Shown here: piece by piece, positions 16,687 to 25,093 of the stretch | Position numbering within the stretch: position 1 is the stretch's first letter | Layout: each line of letters begins with the position of its first letter | Source: Pseudoalteromonas sp. MM1 | GTDB lineage: Bacteria > Pseudomonadota > Gammaproteobacteria > Enterobacterales > Alteromonadaceae | Assembly (NCBI RefSeq): GCF_030296835.1 | Contig: NZ_AP027923.1 | Coordinates: 124,001 to 188,000, forward strand | Direction of reading: 5' to 3' | DNA: 64,000 bases | Made by a program: the position numbers and the translations under genes | Notes under the pieces: model-generated | What the model was told of the DNA's origin: nothing | The model's database searches: none | Seen by the model: the letters and a program-made list of their open reading frames with translations, nothing else

Positions 16687-17451
16687 GTGAGTAAAATAAA
16701 CACGGATGTAAATTACAGAACAATGGCAGGTAACGCGCGCTTAGTGATGCTCGGTGAATCTAGCCACAACCCAGCTATTTATAAATTTGAGGCTATTAAA
16801 GCACTTAGACAATTGAAAGCTTTTGGGTTTACTCACTTTGCAATCGAAATGCTACCAAGGTCTATGCAGGAGAAAATAGATTTTTATCAACGCACTGGTA
16901 AAGGCTTTAATGTTATTCAGCAATATTTTAATGATAACTGGCGTTGGGGCTACGGCGTGCCAAATAGTTATGGTGAACTAGTTAAAGCGGCTAGAGAGTT
17001 AGGATTAAAAATTATTGCTTTGGATTTAACTTTAGATGAAATGGATTTGATTGACGCTTCATGTAGTTACAATAATTCAGTCGCAGGAAATTGTTTTAAT
17101 AGCCATACAATAAGAAATATGGTTTGGACACAAAATATTAGTAATATTTTAAATACGTCTAAGCAGAATAAAATTATTGCTTTTATGCATAGGTGGCATG
17201 CTGTGAGTTCTACTAATTATCAAGAAGGCCTAGACACACTGATAAAAGCGCAAGGTATTTTAAAAATTAAATTTATCGATTTTATTGGTGGGTCAGTTTG
17301 TTACTCACAAACTGATTGCAAGGGTTACTCTGATGAAAAAGAAGCGCTTAAGCAAAAGTACTTTTATCGAGAGGGCTTCCCGTTTAAATCAGCAGTGACA
17401 ACTTATCAGGTTCACTTACCTGAAAATTCAGCTCATATGAAAGGGCTATAA
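16687..17451 (+). CDS. EreA/ChaN (Tiki)-like protein, candidate effector
   Basis: 254 residues from a GTG start preceded by AAGGAA. The motifs VMLGESSHNPAIYKFEAIKAL, THFAIEMLP, a lone Asp strand IIALDLTLDEMD and IAFMHRWHAV match the EreA/ChaN/TraB superfamily, whose conserved Glu/His/Arg/Asp residues form a metal- or haem-related site. There is no signal peptide, although most stand-alone ChaN proteins are exported. It is coupled (TAATG) to an exported protein, so an antibacterial effector role is a reasonable inference. Related domains occur in some bacterial toxins. Confidence 0.7.
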   Translation: MSKINTDVNYRTMAGNARLVMLGESSHNPAIYKFEAIKALRQLKAFGFTHFAIEMLPRSMQEKIDFYQRTGKGFNVIQQYFNDNWRWGYGVPNSYGELVKAARELGLKIIALDLTLDEMDLIDASCSYNNSVAGNCFNSHTIRNMVWTQNISNILNTSKQNKIIAFMHRWHAVSSTNYQEGLDTLIKAQGILKIKFIDFIGGSVCYSQTDCKGYSDEKEALKQKYFYREGFPFKSAVTTYQVHLPENSAHMKGL

Positions 17452-18032
17452 TGGTGAAAACAATAGCTACTTTTCTTTTTACTACCGTAACATGTTTTGG
17501 TGCGATGGCAGGAACTCTTTTCCCTAACCTTGATATTAATGATCCTAACTTATCGCAAGATAAAGTCATGCGCCAATGTCAAAAAAGCTTAATGCATGCA
17601 CCTCAAGAGCTTGATGCTTGGTGTGATAAAGCCTATAAAATGGGATATTGGCAAGCTCTAGAATTGGTAGGCCTTCATACAGGTGATGGAAGCCGCTATA
17701 TTGCTGAGGCAAGAAAGCATGCCGAAGAAGGCGACCCTGACGGTATTTTAGCTTTAGCGTATGTATATAGTACCGGACGTTTTGTTACTAAAGACTTAGC
17801 ACAGTCTATAAATCTTTATAATCGTTACCTAGCTGATAATAGTAATAAAGTTAAAGAAAAAATGAGAGTGCAAAGGACTCATAAAGATCTTTATTTAATT
17901 TACACTGAGCTAGGCAACTTAGAAAAGGCTGCTGAACATAAACGCTTTTTAGATGAAAGTAACTATGAAAAAATCAGAAAAGAAATGTTTGAAAAGCAAC
18001 TTAAGGATTCGGGGATTTCTTTAGATAATTAA
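17451..18032 (+). CDS. exported Sel1-repeat-like protein, candidate immunity
   Basis: 193 residues with a signal peptide (IATFLFTTVTCFGAMAG) and helical TPR/Sel1-type repeats (ARKHAEEGDPDGILALAYVYSTGRFVTKDLAQS). The ATG overlaps the stop of the EreA/ChaN-like gene (TAATG), which implies translational coupling. Sel1-like proteins can serve as periplasmic protein-binding partners, so an immunity role for the upstream protein is inferred. It may end the operon, since a gap of about 100 bp follows. Confidence 0.68.
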   Translation: MVKTIATFLFTTVTCFGAMAGTLFPNLDINDPNLSQDKVMRQCQKSLMHAPQELDAWCDKAYKMGYWQALELVGLHTGDGSRYIAEARKHAEEGDPDGILALAYVYSTGRFVTKDLAQSINLYNRYLADNSNKVKEKMRVQRTHKDLYLIYTELGNLEKAAEHKRFLDESNYEKIRKEMFEKQLKDSGISLDN

Positions 18033-18137
18033 GAAATGAGCATTTACTCAAACTATTTATAATTAGTACAAACCATTAAAGTTATTGCACTTTTAAAGGA
18101 GCTATAAACGCCTAAGCTAAGGCACTATAGAAATAAT

Positions 18138-18404
18138 ATGGAACAACAAAACCAACAAACACTAACTAACCTTGTTTACGATATATACGAAAACCCAACT
18201 TTAATAGAAGAGCATCAAGTGCTTATAAACCCTTTGTTGAGCGATTTAGTTGCCACTGCGCCAGCTGGGTTAGAGGGTATGGCGACGATGATTAATACCC
18301 ATATTTCGAATGGGTTTAAATTCAAAAATCCTAAAATACAAAAATTTGAACTTGAATCAGGGCTTTTAAAACTTAAAACATACTTTCAAAAAATAAACCT
18401 ATAA
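18138..18404 (+). CDS. unknown small cytoplasmic protein
   Basis: 88 residues with no signal peptide. It is a helical product with a Gln-rich N-terminus and a C-terminal KFELESGLLKLKTYFQKI amphipathic segment. The family is not recognised. It is followed by a strong terminator at 18447, so it probably ends the transcription unit of the upstream module. Confidence 0.5.
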   Translation: MEQQNQQTLTNLVYDIYENPTLIEEHQVLINPLLSDLVATAPAGLEGMATMINTHISNGFKFKNPKIQKFELESGLLKLKTYFQKINL

Positions 18405-18446
18405 CACCTACCTCTTTTTATTATTGAGCACCCACATTTTTAATTT

Positions 18447-18477
18447 TAATGCAGCACTAGTGCTGCATTAATTTTTT
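18447..18477. terminator. perfect 24 bp palindrome plus T-run terminator
   Basis: A perfect 12+12 bp palindrome (18447-18470, core GCAGCACTAGTGCTGC) followed by ATTTTTTC. It separates the small gene at 18138 from the membrane protein gene at 18495. The T-run favours termination of + strand transcripts. Confidence 0.75.
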
Positions 18478-18494
18478 CTCATCAAGGATGATCT

Positions 18495-19274
18495 ATGAGC
18501 CTTATCACCACGAGTATTTTAATGCTGTTTTTACAGCCTTTATTTGTATATTTAGCTCTTTTTAAAGAGTCAGATCGGAGTACTCCAAGCCGTTCATTAG
18601 ATAACGAAGATGCTATGTATCTATTTATAGCGCCAGGGTTAGCTGTATTTTATTCTGATGACTTTTGGCAGGCGATACTTTATTTAGGAAGTGTATGCCT
18701 ACTAGGTTTAATGCTCGCCATTATTGTAAAAAGCAAAGCTAAAAAAAGGTTAACAAGGGATGACGCTATCGGGTTTACTATTGCCAGTTTTTTATTTTTT
18801 TGGATTATAAAATTAATTATTGGTGGGATAGGGTATCTCTTTACCGAAAATGCCGCGAATGCTTCAGCGGCCGACATAGGCCAGCAAGCTTATTCATCAA
18901 CTTCAGGTGAGCTTTTAAACTGGGGGTATTTATATTATCAGTTTTGGCCAACGTTATACTTTTTACTCTTAATGCTAGCCACATTAGCTATAAAAATAAT
19001 TGAGAGCCGGTTTGATAAACATTCATTTTCAGGCTCGCTGCTAATATTGGGCGCAGTTTTAGCTGGCGTATCACCGTTATTTGGCAATGCTTTTATTTTA
19101 GGTGTTATTGCTAACTTTTTTATATTTTTTGTTATTTGTACGGCATGTATAGAAATTGATAAAAGGAGCGATCCTTCAGCGGGTGCTATTAGTTTTATGT
19201 ATGCTTTTTTGCTTATGGGCGGCATCATGTTTAGTGGCATTGGTAAATTAATATATACACTATTTTATAATTAG
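18495..19274 (+). CDS. integral membrane protein of unknown function
   Basis: 259 residues with about six or seven hydrophobic segments, for example TTSILMLFLQPLFVYLAL, AILYLGSVCLLGLMLAI, IGFTIASFLFFWIIKL, LYFLLLMLATLAI and the C-terminal MYAFLLMGGIMFSGIG. The family is not recognised. AAGGATG lies just before the ATG. It lies between two effector modules behind its own terminator, so it may be independent of them. Confidence 0.65.
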   Translation: MSLITTSILMLFLQPLFVYLALFKESDRSTPSRSLDNEDAMYLFIAPGLAVFYSDDFWQAILYLGSVCLLGLMLAIIVKSKAKKRLTRDDAIGFTIASFLFFWIIKLIIGGIGYLFTENAANASAADIGQQAYSSTSGELLNWGYLYYQFWPTLYFLLLMLATLAIKIIESRFDKHSFSGSLLILGAVLAGVSPLFGNAFILGVIANFFIFFVICTACIEIDKRSDPSAGAISFMYAFLLMGGIMFSGIGKLIYTLFYN

Positions 19275-19416
19275 ATTAGTGATTGTTTTTTGATTAAAAA
19301 ACATGCAGTATAATTGTACCTAATTAGTATGTTTCCCTACTTTTTTTAATATAAATATGGTTGGTGTAATTAATTGGCCATAAACATTAAGTATCTTATA
19401 GCTAGGTCTTGGGAGA

Positions 19417-19944
19417 GTGTTTGCTTTGTTTTTATCGCGTTTAAAAATTTTTGTGTTGGTAATAGTCTCTATTGCCGTTGTTTTTTTTACTACATCACAG
19501 GCTTGTGCAGATATGTTTGGCTTTTTTAATAAACAAGAATTTTATTTATCGGCTCCAGTAAAAGGGCAGTTATTAGATAATGGGCAGCCAGTTGCAAACA
19601 CTAAAGTAATGCGCTCACTCACCTATGGCGATGAATACGTTGACGAAACCACAACAGACGAACACGGTTATTTTACATTTACAGAAAAAACAATAAAAAC
19701 AGGTAAGCCCGCTAATATGTTTGATAACGACTCGTTGGTTCAACATATTTATTTAGAAAACGGCACGCCAGAAGGAATTGTTTTATGGTACACGCTTGTT
19801 TCAATTCATGAAAAAAGTGACACACTTAAAGCGCTTCTTGCACACTTAGAGTGTGATATTGGCCAAGAGCCACAAACTTACGATATTCCAATTAAAGAAG
19901 ATACAAGCCACACCTTTGCGATATACACATCATGTAAACTTTAA
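19417..19944 (+). CDS. exported Ig-like (DUF6795-type) protein, candidate lipase immunity
   Basis: 175 residues from GTG 19417; a TTG at 19426 has better spacing to GGGAG and may be the real start. A signal peptide ends near TSQACA. The mature part has the carboxypeptidase-regulatory-like pattern VKGQLLDNGQPVANTKVMRS, then TTDEHGYFTF. This matches a family often annotated as DUF6795. It lies 23 bp upstream of a leaderless class 3 lipase. This order, with immunity in the periplasm where lipase effectors act, suggests protection against that lipase. Confidence 0.65.
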   Translation: MFALFLSRLKIFVLVIVSIAVVFFTTSQACADMFGFFNKQEFYLSAPVKGQLLDNGQPVANTKVMRSLTYGDEYVDETTTDEHGYFTFTEKTIKTGKPANMFDNDSLVQHIYLENGTPEGIVLWYTLVSIHEKSDTLKALLAHLECDIGQEPQTYDIPIKEDTSHTFAIYTSCKL

Positions 19945-19967
19945 CTATTAATTTAAAGGGAACTTAT

Positions 19968-21134
19968 ATGAATACTTTGACACCCACTCAAGCCGTACAA
20001 TTAGCAAACCTTGCTTATAAAGCAAAAAGTATTAAAACCACTAATTTACTCAATCGCACACTTCATGCCTCTTTGCGCGACAATTTTAACTTTTCAGTTA
20101 ACCCTGGCGCAGTACAAGGCGTAACGGGTAGTTTTTTCTCACATTTATTTAATTTAAGCACGGGGTTTGCTTTAGTAGGGCATGGGCTTGGCGCGTATGA
20201 GGGCGATTCGGTTATAACTATTCGCGGTACTAACTCGCTAAGAGATGGATTAACCGATGGACACTTTGGCGTAAGTGGTGGGTCAAATGGCAGTATGGTA
20301 CATGCTGGTTTTAATAAGACTTTTTATAGTATGAAGCCTGCGCTGCAAGAGTTTATAGCTGCGAATATTCAAGATAAAGTAACGGGTTGTGTTCACTTAG
20401 TTGGTCATAGCTTAGGAGGTGCACTAGCGACGCTTTCTGCTGATTGGATCAAAGCTGAGTATTCACTTCCTGTAAAATTATATACGTTTGGTTCGCCACG
20501 TGTTGGGCTTGAAAACTTTTCTCGCGCAGCAACATCCAGAATCGATAAAATATACCGCTGTACACATGGGGCAGATCCAGTGGCTAAAGTGCCTTTGTGG
20601 CCTTTTTCGCATGCTCCGCATAACGGCCAAGAAATACGTTTAGATAGTGGACAAGGTTTAAAAGGTGCTGCACATACTCTTGCTGGTACGCCTGGCTACT
20701 TAAACACGGCCAATAGCAATAATTGGAACAACTTAACTATACAAGCTAATCACTTTTTAAACATGCCTGTGCGTTTAAAATTTGAAGACCGAAACCAAGC
20801 ATCATTTACCTCACATTGGGCAGATAAACTAGGTGCGGCATTAATTACCCTTTTAAAAGATGCGGGCTATTACAGCGCAGTTGCTGCCCAAGCTGCCATT
20901 GGAACCGGGCTCACCTTTTACGATATGTTGGCGCGAACGCTTGATAAAATAGCTAAAGCGTCAGCCTCGTTTGCAACACAAACATTAGGTTTACTAGGGC
21001 ATATGTTGGTGTTTGCAGGCAAGGTAATCAGTAAAGCGGTAGAGCTGACTTATAGCTTTATAAAATCTGTATTCGATTCTACCCTAGGGGCTTTATACAG
21101 AGCGGCAAAAGAAGGATTAAGTGGCTTAGATTAA
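19968..21134 (+). CDS. class 3 lipase, candidate T6SS phospholipase effector
   Basis: 388 residues. The Lipase_3 pattern is clear: DSVITIRGTNSLRDGLTD, the nucleophile elbow VGHSLGGALATL (Ser148), LYTFGSPRVG, THGADPVAKVP (Asp203) and a late His (His236 in AAHTLAGTPGY). The C-terminal third has long apolar amphipathic helices that could insert into membranes. No signal peptide is present. Class 3 lipases include the Tle2/TseL group of T6SS effectors. Given the upstream exported partner and the T6SS locus 15 kb away, delivery by T6SS is inferred. No VgrG or adaptor lies directly beside it. Confidence 0.82.
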   Translation: MNTLTPTQAVQLANLAYKAKSIKTTNLLNRTLHASLRDNFNFSVNPGAVQGVTGSFFSHLFNLSTGFALVGHGLGAYEGDSVITIRGTNSLRDGLTDGHFGVSGGSNGSMVHAGFNKTFYSMKPALQEFIAANIQDKVTGCVHLVGHSLGGALATLSADWIKAEYSLPVKLYTFGSPRVGLENFSRAATSRIDKIYRCTHGADPVAKVPLWPFSHAPHNGQEIRLDSGQGLKGAAHTLAGTPGYLNTANSNNWNNLTIQANHFLNMPVRLKFEDRNQASFTSHWADKLGAALITLLKDAGYYSAVAAQAAIGTGLTFYDMLARTLDKIAKASASFATQTLGLLGHMLVFAGKVISKAVELTYSFIKSVFDSTLGALYRAAKEGLSGLD

Positions 21135-21148
21135 CCTTAACTTAGGCC

Positions 21149-21610
21149 TCAATCTCGCTCTAACAAAATAGCACCACTTTGGTTTTCTCCTAAGTGGTCG
21201 TTTTTGTTATAAATAGGGCATTTGCTCATTGATAAGCACCCACAACCAATACAGCCATCAACGCGGTCGCGCAAACGCTGCATATACGCTATGCGCTCAT
21301 CTAGCTGTGCTTGCCATTGCTTTGAAAGGGCTGCCCAGTCTTCTTGTGTGGGTGTGCGCTGCTCAGGTAATGTGGCCAGAGTGAGTTTAATTTCATCAAG
21401 TGTTATTCCCATGGCTTGTGCGGCTTTTATTACCGCTATACGGCGCAGTACATCTTTTTTGTAGCGGCGTTGATTGCCGCTATTGCGCCAACTACGTATT
21501 AGCCCTTTTGTTTCGTAAAAGTGCAAGGTTGATACTTTTACGCCGCTGCGCTTGGCGACATAACCTACGGTTAGGTTGGCTTCAGTTAATTTTTTTTGCT
21601 GTATTGGCAT
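21149..21610 (-). CDS. soxR: redox-sensing MerR-family regulator SoxR
   Basis: 153 residues. The N-terminal MerR helix-turn-helix (TVGYVAKRSGVKVSTLHFYE) is followed by a dimerisation helix and the SoxR-specific [2Fe-2S] cluster motif CIGCGCLSMSKC near residue 120. SoxR activates target promoters when its cluster is oxidised by redox-cycling compounds. A consensus sox box lies in the divergent gap at 21631-21648. The target here is not soxS but a flavin reductase-like gene, as is usual outside the enterics. Confidence 0.95.
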   Translation of the reverse strand: MPIQQKKLTEANLTVGYVAKRSGVKVSTLHFYETKGLIRSWRNSGNQRRYKKDVLRRIAVIKAAQAMGITLDEIKLTLATLPEQRTPTQEDWAALSKQWQAQLDERIAYMQRLRDRVDGCIGCGCLSMSKCPIYNKNDHLGENQSGAILLERD

Positions 21611-21626
21611 TATTTTAAATTTCCGT

Positions 21627-21657
21627 TTGACCTCAATATAACTTGAGGTTTTAAGCT
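21627..21657 (+). promoter_or_regulatory. SoxR-dependent promoter with sox box
   Basis: The 18 bp imperfect palindrome CCTCAATATAACTTGAGG (21631-21648) is nearly the E. coli soxS operator. It lies between a -35 TTGACC (21627-21632) and a -10-like TAAGCT (21652-21657), about 19 bp apart. An over-long spacer is typical of MerR-type activation. It reads towards the gene at 21688. Confidence 0.85.
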
Positions 21658-21687
21658 TCTTGCAACATTAAAAAAGGAGCTAACTAA

Positions 21688-22161
21688 ATGCAACTAAAAC
21701 TTGAGCGTAGCACTGTTATTATTTACTCAAGCGCACGTAAAAATGGTAATACGCAGGCACACGTTAACAGCTTTGCTGAGCAAAATAATGTGCGGGTAAT
21801 ATGCTTAGATGATTATAAAATAGCGCCGTACTGTTATAACAAAAACTATAAAAGTGATGATTTTTACGCTGTATTTGAAGCGCTTTTAAAGTATGACCAC
21901 TGGGTGTTTGCCTCACCCGTTTATTGGTACAGCACCACAGTACAAATGAAGTTATTTATTGATAGAATAACCGACTACATGGACGATGAAGCATTAAAAC
22001 CAAAGTTACGAACGCTGCGTAGTAAGCATTTTTCTGTGCTTTCTAATGCCTCATCAACCGAAGCCCCCGCCTGTTTTATAGAGCAGTTTAAAAATACCTT
22101 TAGCTATTTAGGTATGCAGTTTATTAACCACAGCCATAAAAGTACCCAAAAGGTTGCTTAA
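21688..22161 (+). CDS. NADPH-dependent FMN reductase / flavodoxin-fold oxidoreductase
   Basis: 157 residues. The N-terminal VIIYSSARKNGNTQAHV loop is the FMN-phosphate-binding motif (S-x-R-x-x-G-N-T), and FASPVYWYSTTVQMKLFIDR matches the second flavin contact of the NAD(P)H-dependent FMN reductase family. It probably uses reduced nicotinamide to reduce quinones or other redox-active compounds. An AAGGAG ribosome site and an upstream sox box put it under SoxR control. A terminator overlaps its stop codon. Confidence 0.85.
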   Translation: MQLKLERSTVIIYSSARKNGNTQAHVNSFAEQNNVRVICLDDYKIAPYCYNKNYKSDDFYAVFEALLKYDHWVFASPVYWYSTTVQMKLFIDRITDYMDDEALKPKLRTLRSKHFSVLSNASSTEAPACFIEQFKNTFSYLGMQFINHSHKSTQKVA

Positions 22162-22176
22162 ATTGCAGCCTTTTTT
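22148..22176 (+). terminator. rho-independent terminator at end of flavin reductase gene
   Basis: AAAAGGTTGC (22148-22157) pairs with GCAGCCTTTT (22165-22174) with one G.T pair and a 7 nt loop, running into a T-tract. The gene's stop codon (22159-22161) sits in the loop. Confidence 0.75.
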
Positions 22177-22225
22177 GGTTGTCTCTGGTAGTTTAGTAAT
22201 CATATTAAAAACACAGGATTGTTTT

Positions 22226-22738
22226 ATGAAATATTTATTAGGGTTAGTACTGCTTTATAGCTCGTTTGTTAGTGCTAATGAGCAACCAATTAAAGGGTTT
22301 GGTAATTATTATGATGTACCTAAACACGATAAAATTAATAGCTCTACGGTATTTAAAATAGCATTTGATGTTGCCGATGGCGCTAAAAAAGGCGAGCAAA
22401 ATCATGCAATAAATTCGTTAGCGCGCTTTATTAATATGCATGTAGCGCATGGTGTAAAGCCTGAAAACATACAACTTGCATTAGTTGTGCACGGCAGCGC
22501 AAGTGTTGATGTGTTAGCTAATAGCGAATATAAAAAACGCTTTAGTGCTAACAATAAAAACCAAGCCTTAATTGAACAGCTACTTGCTAAGAACACTAAA
22601 GTGTATGTGTGCGGGCAATCTGCTACTCACTTTAAAGTAACGCCAGCGCAGTTAATTGATGGCGTAAACATGTCGCTTTCTGCCATGACCGCGCACGCTC
22701 AGTTACAACAACAAGGCTATACGCTCAATCCATTTTAA
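22226..22738 (+). CDS. exported DsrE/DsrF-like protein
   Basis: 170 residues from the ATG at 22226, which starts a signal peptide (KYLLGLVLLYSSFVSA, cleavage before NEQ). The mature part has the DsrE-like fold: FKIAFDVADG, an ARFINMHVAHGV helix, IQLALVVHG, a helix, and VYVCGQSA with the conserved Cys. Such proteins are linked to sulfur or thiol chemistry; the exported subgroup has no firm function. The downstream SGNH hydrolase overlaps by one base (TAATG), so the two are coupled. Confidence 0.75.
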   Translation: MKYLLGLVLLYSSFVSANEQPIKGFGNYYDVPKHDKINSSTVFKIAFDVADGAKKGEQNHAINSLARFINMHVAHGVKPENIQLALVVHGSASVDVLANSEYKKRFSANNKNQALIEQLLAKNTKVYVCGQSATHFKVTPAQLIDGVNMSLSAMTAHAQLQQQGYTLNPF

Positions 22739-23361
22739 TGACACAAATAACAAAAAAAATTCTCTGCTTTGGGGATTCTAATACGTGGGGCTTAAACCCC
22801 GAAACAGGTAAGCGCTATGATGAAAGTGCTCGTTGGACAATGCTTTTAAATCAGCAGCTTGGCTCTGAATATAAAGTAATAGAGGCAGGACAGCCAAATC
22901 GTACGCTAGTGAATAACCCGCCTTTTACGGGGGAGCTTAATGGGATTCGCTATTTAAAACCCTACTTAGAGCAGCATGTGCTGAGTATTATTGTTATAGC
23001 ACTTGGTACTAACGATTTAAAAAAGCGTTTTAACTTAGCACCTGCAGATATAGCAACTAGCGTTACACAGTTAATCAGCTCTATTGAGCAGTTTTACTCG
23101 CCTGCAGATTTACCCCAAATAATTATTATTGGTCCTTTATTTATTAATCCTCAGCCTGGGTTAAGTCGTATTTATTTAAATTACGAACAAAAGTTGTTGC
23201 CTTTAAATGTACTCTTTGAACGTATAGCACAAGAATATGGGCTTAATTATGTTGATATTTCAAAACTTAAAGCCCCTCTAGGGAGTGACGGTATACATTT
23301 AAATTACCAAGGCCATAAGCAGTTAAGTGAGCTGCTAAGCCAAGTGGTTTTGCAATTATAA
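22738..23361 (+). CDS. SGNH/GDSL-family hydrolase
   Basis: 207 residues. Block I CFGDSNTWGLNP carries the nucleophile Ser, block III is ALGTNDL, and block V DGIHLNYQGHKQL carries the Asp-His pair. This is a full SGNH esterase set resembling aryl esterase or acyl-CoA thioesterase I-type enzymes. There is no signal peptide, so a cytoplasmic enzyme is expected. It is translationally coupled to the DsrE-like gene. The physiological substrate cannot be told from sequence. Confidence 0.88.
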   Translation: MTQITKKILCFGDSNTWGLNPETGKRYDESARWTMLLNQQLGSEYKVIEAGQPNRTLVNNPPFTGELNGIRYLKPYLEQHVLSIIVIALGTNDLKKRFNLAPADIATSVTQLISSIEQFYSPADLPQIIIIGPLFINPQPGLSRIYLNYEQKLLPLNVLFERIAQEYGLNYVDISKLKAPLGSDGIHLNYQGHKQLSELLSQVVLQL

Positions 23362-23484
23362 TGCAACCAAATCAATAAATTAAAAATGTAATGTGGTTTA
23401 ATTATTTTACAAGCTTAATTGCTTTTATGCACAGATATGCAATTATTATTGCACCTGTCTTACACTGCTTCTTTAAAAGGTGTT

Positions 23485-25035
23485 ATGAAACAATATCAAC
23501 GTAGGTCGTTAATTGCTGTAATAAGCGGTGTCGTAGTTTTTGCGATATGTGCTAGTACATTACTTTATTTTGCTGCACAAAAACTAGGCCGTCAGTTAGC
23601 GCGCGACTCAAATTATATTGTTCAACACATTGATGCTGCAGCTACAGAGCGCAGAAGCATTTTAACCCGCCTTAATAACTCGAACGCTAAACAATGTAAC
23701 AACAATACACTAATAGAAATGCGCCGCGCATTGTTTGATGCACAATACGTGATAGATATTGGCTTTTTTATAAATGATGAACTTGTGTGTACGACTGGAG
23801 CTGGTAAATTAGCCAAGGCTATTAAAGATAACCCACCTGATTATATCCGCACTGACACTAACGATAATAAATCTGTAAGAGTAAGGTACGAACCGCAGTT
23901 GTATTTGCTTTTGTTTAGTGGTCGAGCAATGGAAGTAATCATTGTAAGGCAAGGCAGCTACAATTTAATTGTAGATACGCGGGCCTTTAACGACAAAGTG
24001 ATTGTTTCTCCTCAGTGGGAAGTGCTTTATAAAAACAGCGATAACATGTTTCATCTAGCAGGCTCTAAAGGGGTTTATGAGCAGGTAAAAAGTAATGCAT
24101 TTTTACCTTATGAGTCAATTATTAAATGCAGTACCGATAACCCAGGATACTGCGCAGCAGCGCAACTACCGTGGAGCCAATTTTTTGCAGATAATCAATT
24201 TTTATTGATTATTTCGATTATTTTAATTTCGTTAGCTGGTGTATCGAGTGGGCTATTAATTGACTACAGCTTAGCGGCTAGGCGCTCAACTATTACGCGC
24301 GTGCGCAAGGGGCTAAAAAAAGGCTCATTTTATTGGACCTACCAACCTATTATTTGTTTGCAAACAGGTAACGTTGTTGGTTGTGAGGCATTGGCCCGTT
24401 TTGAAGATAAATACGGGGTTTTATTTCCTGATCAATTTATTCCTATTATCCGAAAAACAAATTTAACGTGGCGCTTTACTCAAGCTATGATTGAAAAAGT
24501 ACTTTATGAGCTAACTACCGTTGAGGAGTTGCCACGTAACTTTAAAGTTTCTATTAATATTTTTCCTTACGATGTAGAAACAGGCAACATTGCGCTTTTA
24601 AAAGACATACCGGCACTTACTGATTCGCGCTTTATTATTTGCCTAGAAATAACAGAAGATGAATATTTAGACTCAACAGTTGCCCATACTCATTTTAAAA
24701 GCTTGGTTGAGGCGGGTTTTAATTTATCGATAGATGATTTTGGTACGGGTTATTCTAACTTAAAAAATCTACAAAACTTGAGCTTTCATCAACTTAAAAT
24801 TGACCGCACCTTTGTGCAAGACATAACCACACAAGGCTTAAAGGCATCGATGATCCCTAATATAATGGCCTTGGTACGTAAATTTAATTACACCTGTGTA
24901 GCAGAGGGCATAGAAACAAATGAGCAAGAAGCCATACTAAAACAAGCTGGCGTACATTACGGCCAAGGTTGGAAATACGCCAAACCCATGGCGCTTAGTG
25001 AGTTTAAAGCGTATTTAAAATTACAAACAATTTAA
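23485..25035 (+). CDS. membrane EAL-domain c-di-GMP phosphodiesterase with CSS-type sensor
   Basis: 516 residues from the ATG at 23485 (AAAAGG upstream); a longer reading from 23419 adds an unlikely leader. A first transmembrane helix (LIAVISGVVVFAICAST) and a second near 245-265 bracket a periplasmic domain with the CSS-like pattern C-x-x-x-x-L...LVCTTGAG. The EAL domain follows: CEALARFED, EITEDEY, DDFGTGYSNLKNL, LKIDRTFV, AEGIET. All catalytic metal-binding residues appear present, so it should hydrolyse c-di-GMP. CSS domains respond to periplasmic thiol/disulfide state in enterobacterial relatives. Confidence 0.88.
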   Translation: MKQYQRRSLIAVISGVVVFAICASTLLYFAAQKLGRQLARDSNYIVQHIDAAATERRSILTRLNNSNAKQCNNNTLIEMRRALFDAQYVIDIGFFINDELVCTTGAGKLAKAIKDNPPDYIRTDTNDNKSVRVRYEPQLYLLLFSGRAMEVIIVRQGSYNLIVDTRAFNDKVIVSPQWEVLYKNSDNMFHLAGSKGVYEQVKSNAFLPYESIIKCSTDNPGYCAAAQLPWSQFFADNQFLLIISIILISLAGVSSGLLIDYSLAARRSTITRVRKGLKKGSFYWTYQPIICLQTGNVVGCEALARFEDKYGVLFPDQFIPIIRKTNLTWRFTQAMIEKVLYELTTVEELPRNFKVSINIFPYDVETGNIALLKDIPALTDSRFIICLEITEDEYLDSTVAHTHFKSLVEAGFNLSIDDFGTGYSNLKNLQNLSFHQLKIDRTFVQDITTQGLKASMIPNIMALVRKFNYTCVAEGIETNEQEAILKQAGVHYGQGWKYAKPMALSEFKAYLKLQTI

Positions 25036-25093
25036 ACGTGTTTTACCTCACGCACGTATCAGTAGGGTATTTATAACAGTGTAAGGTTTAAAA

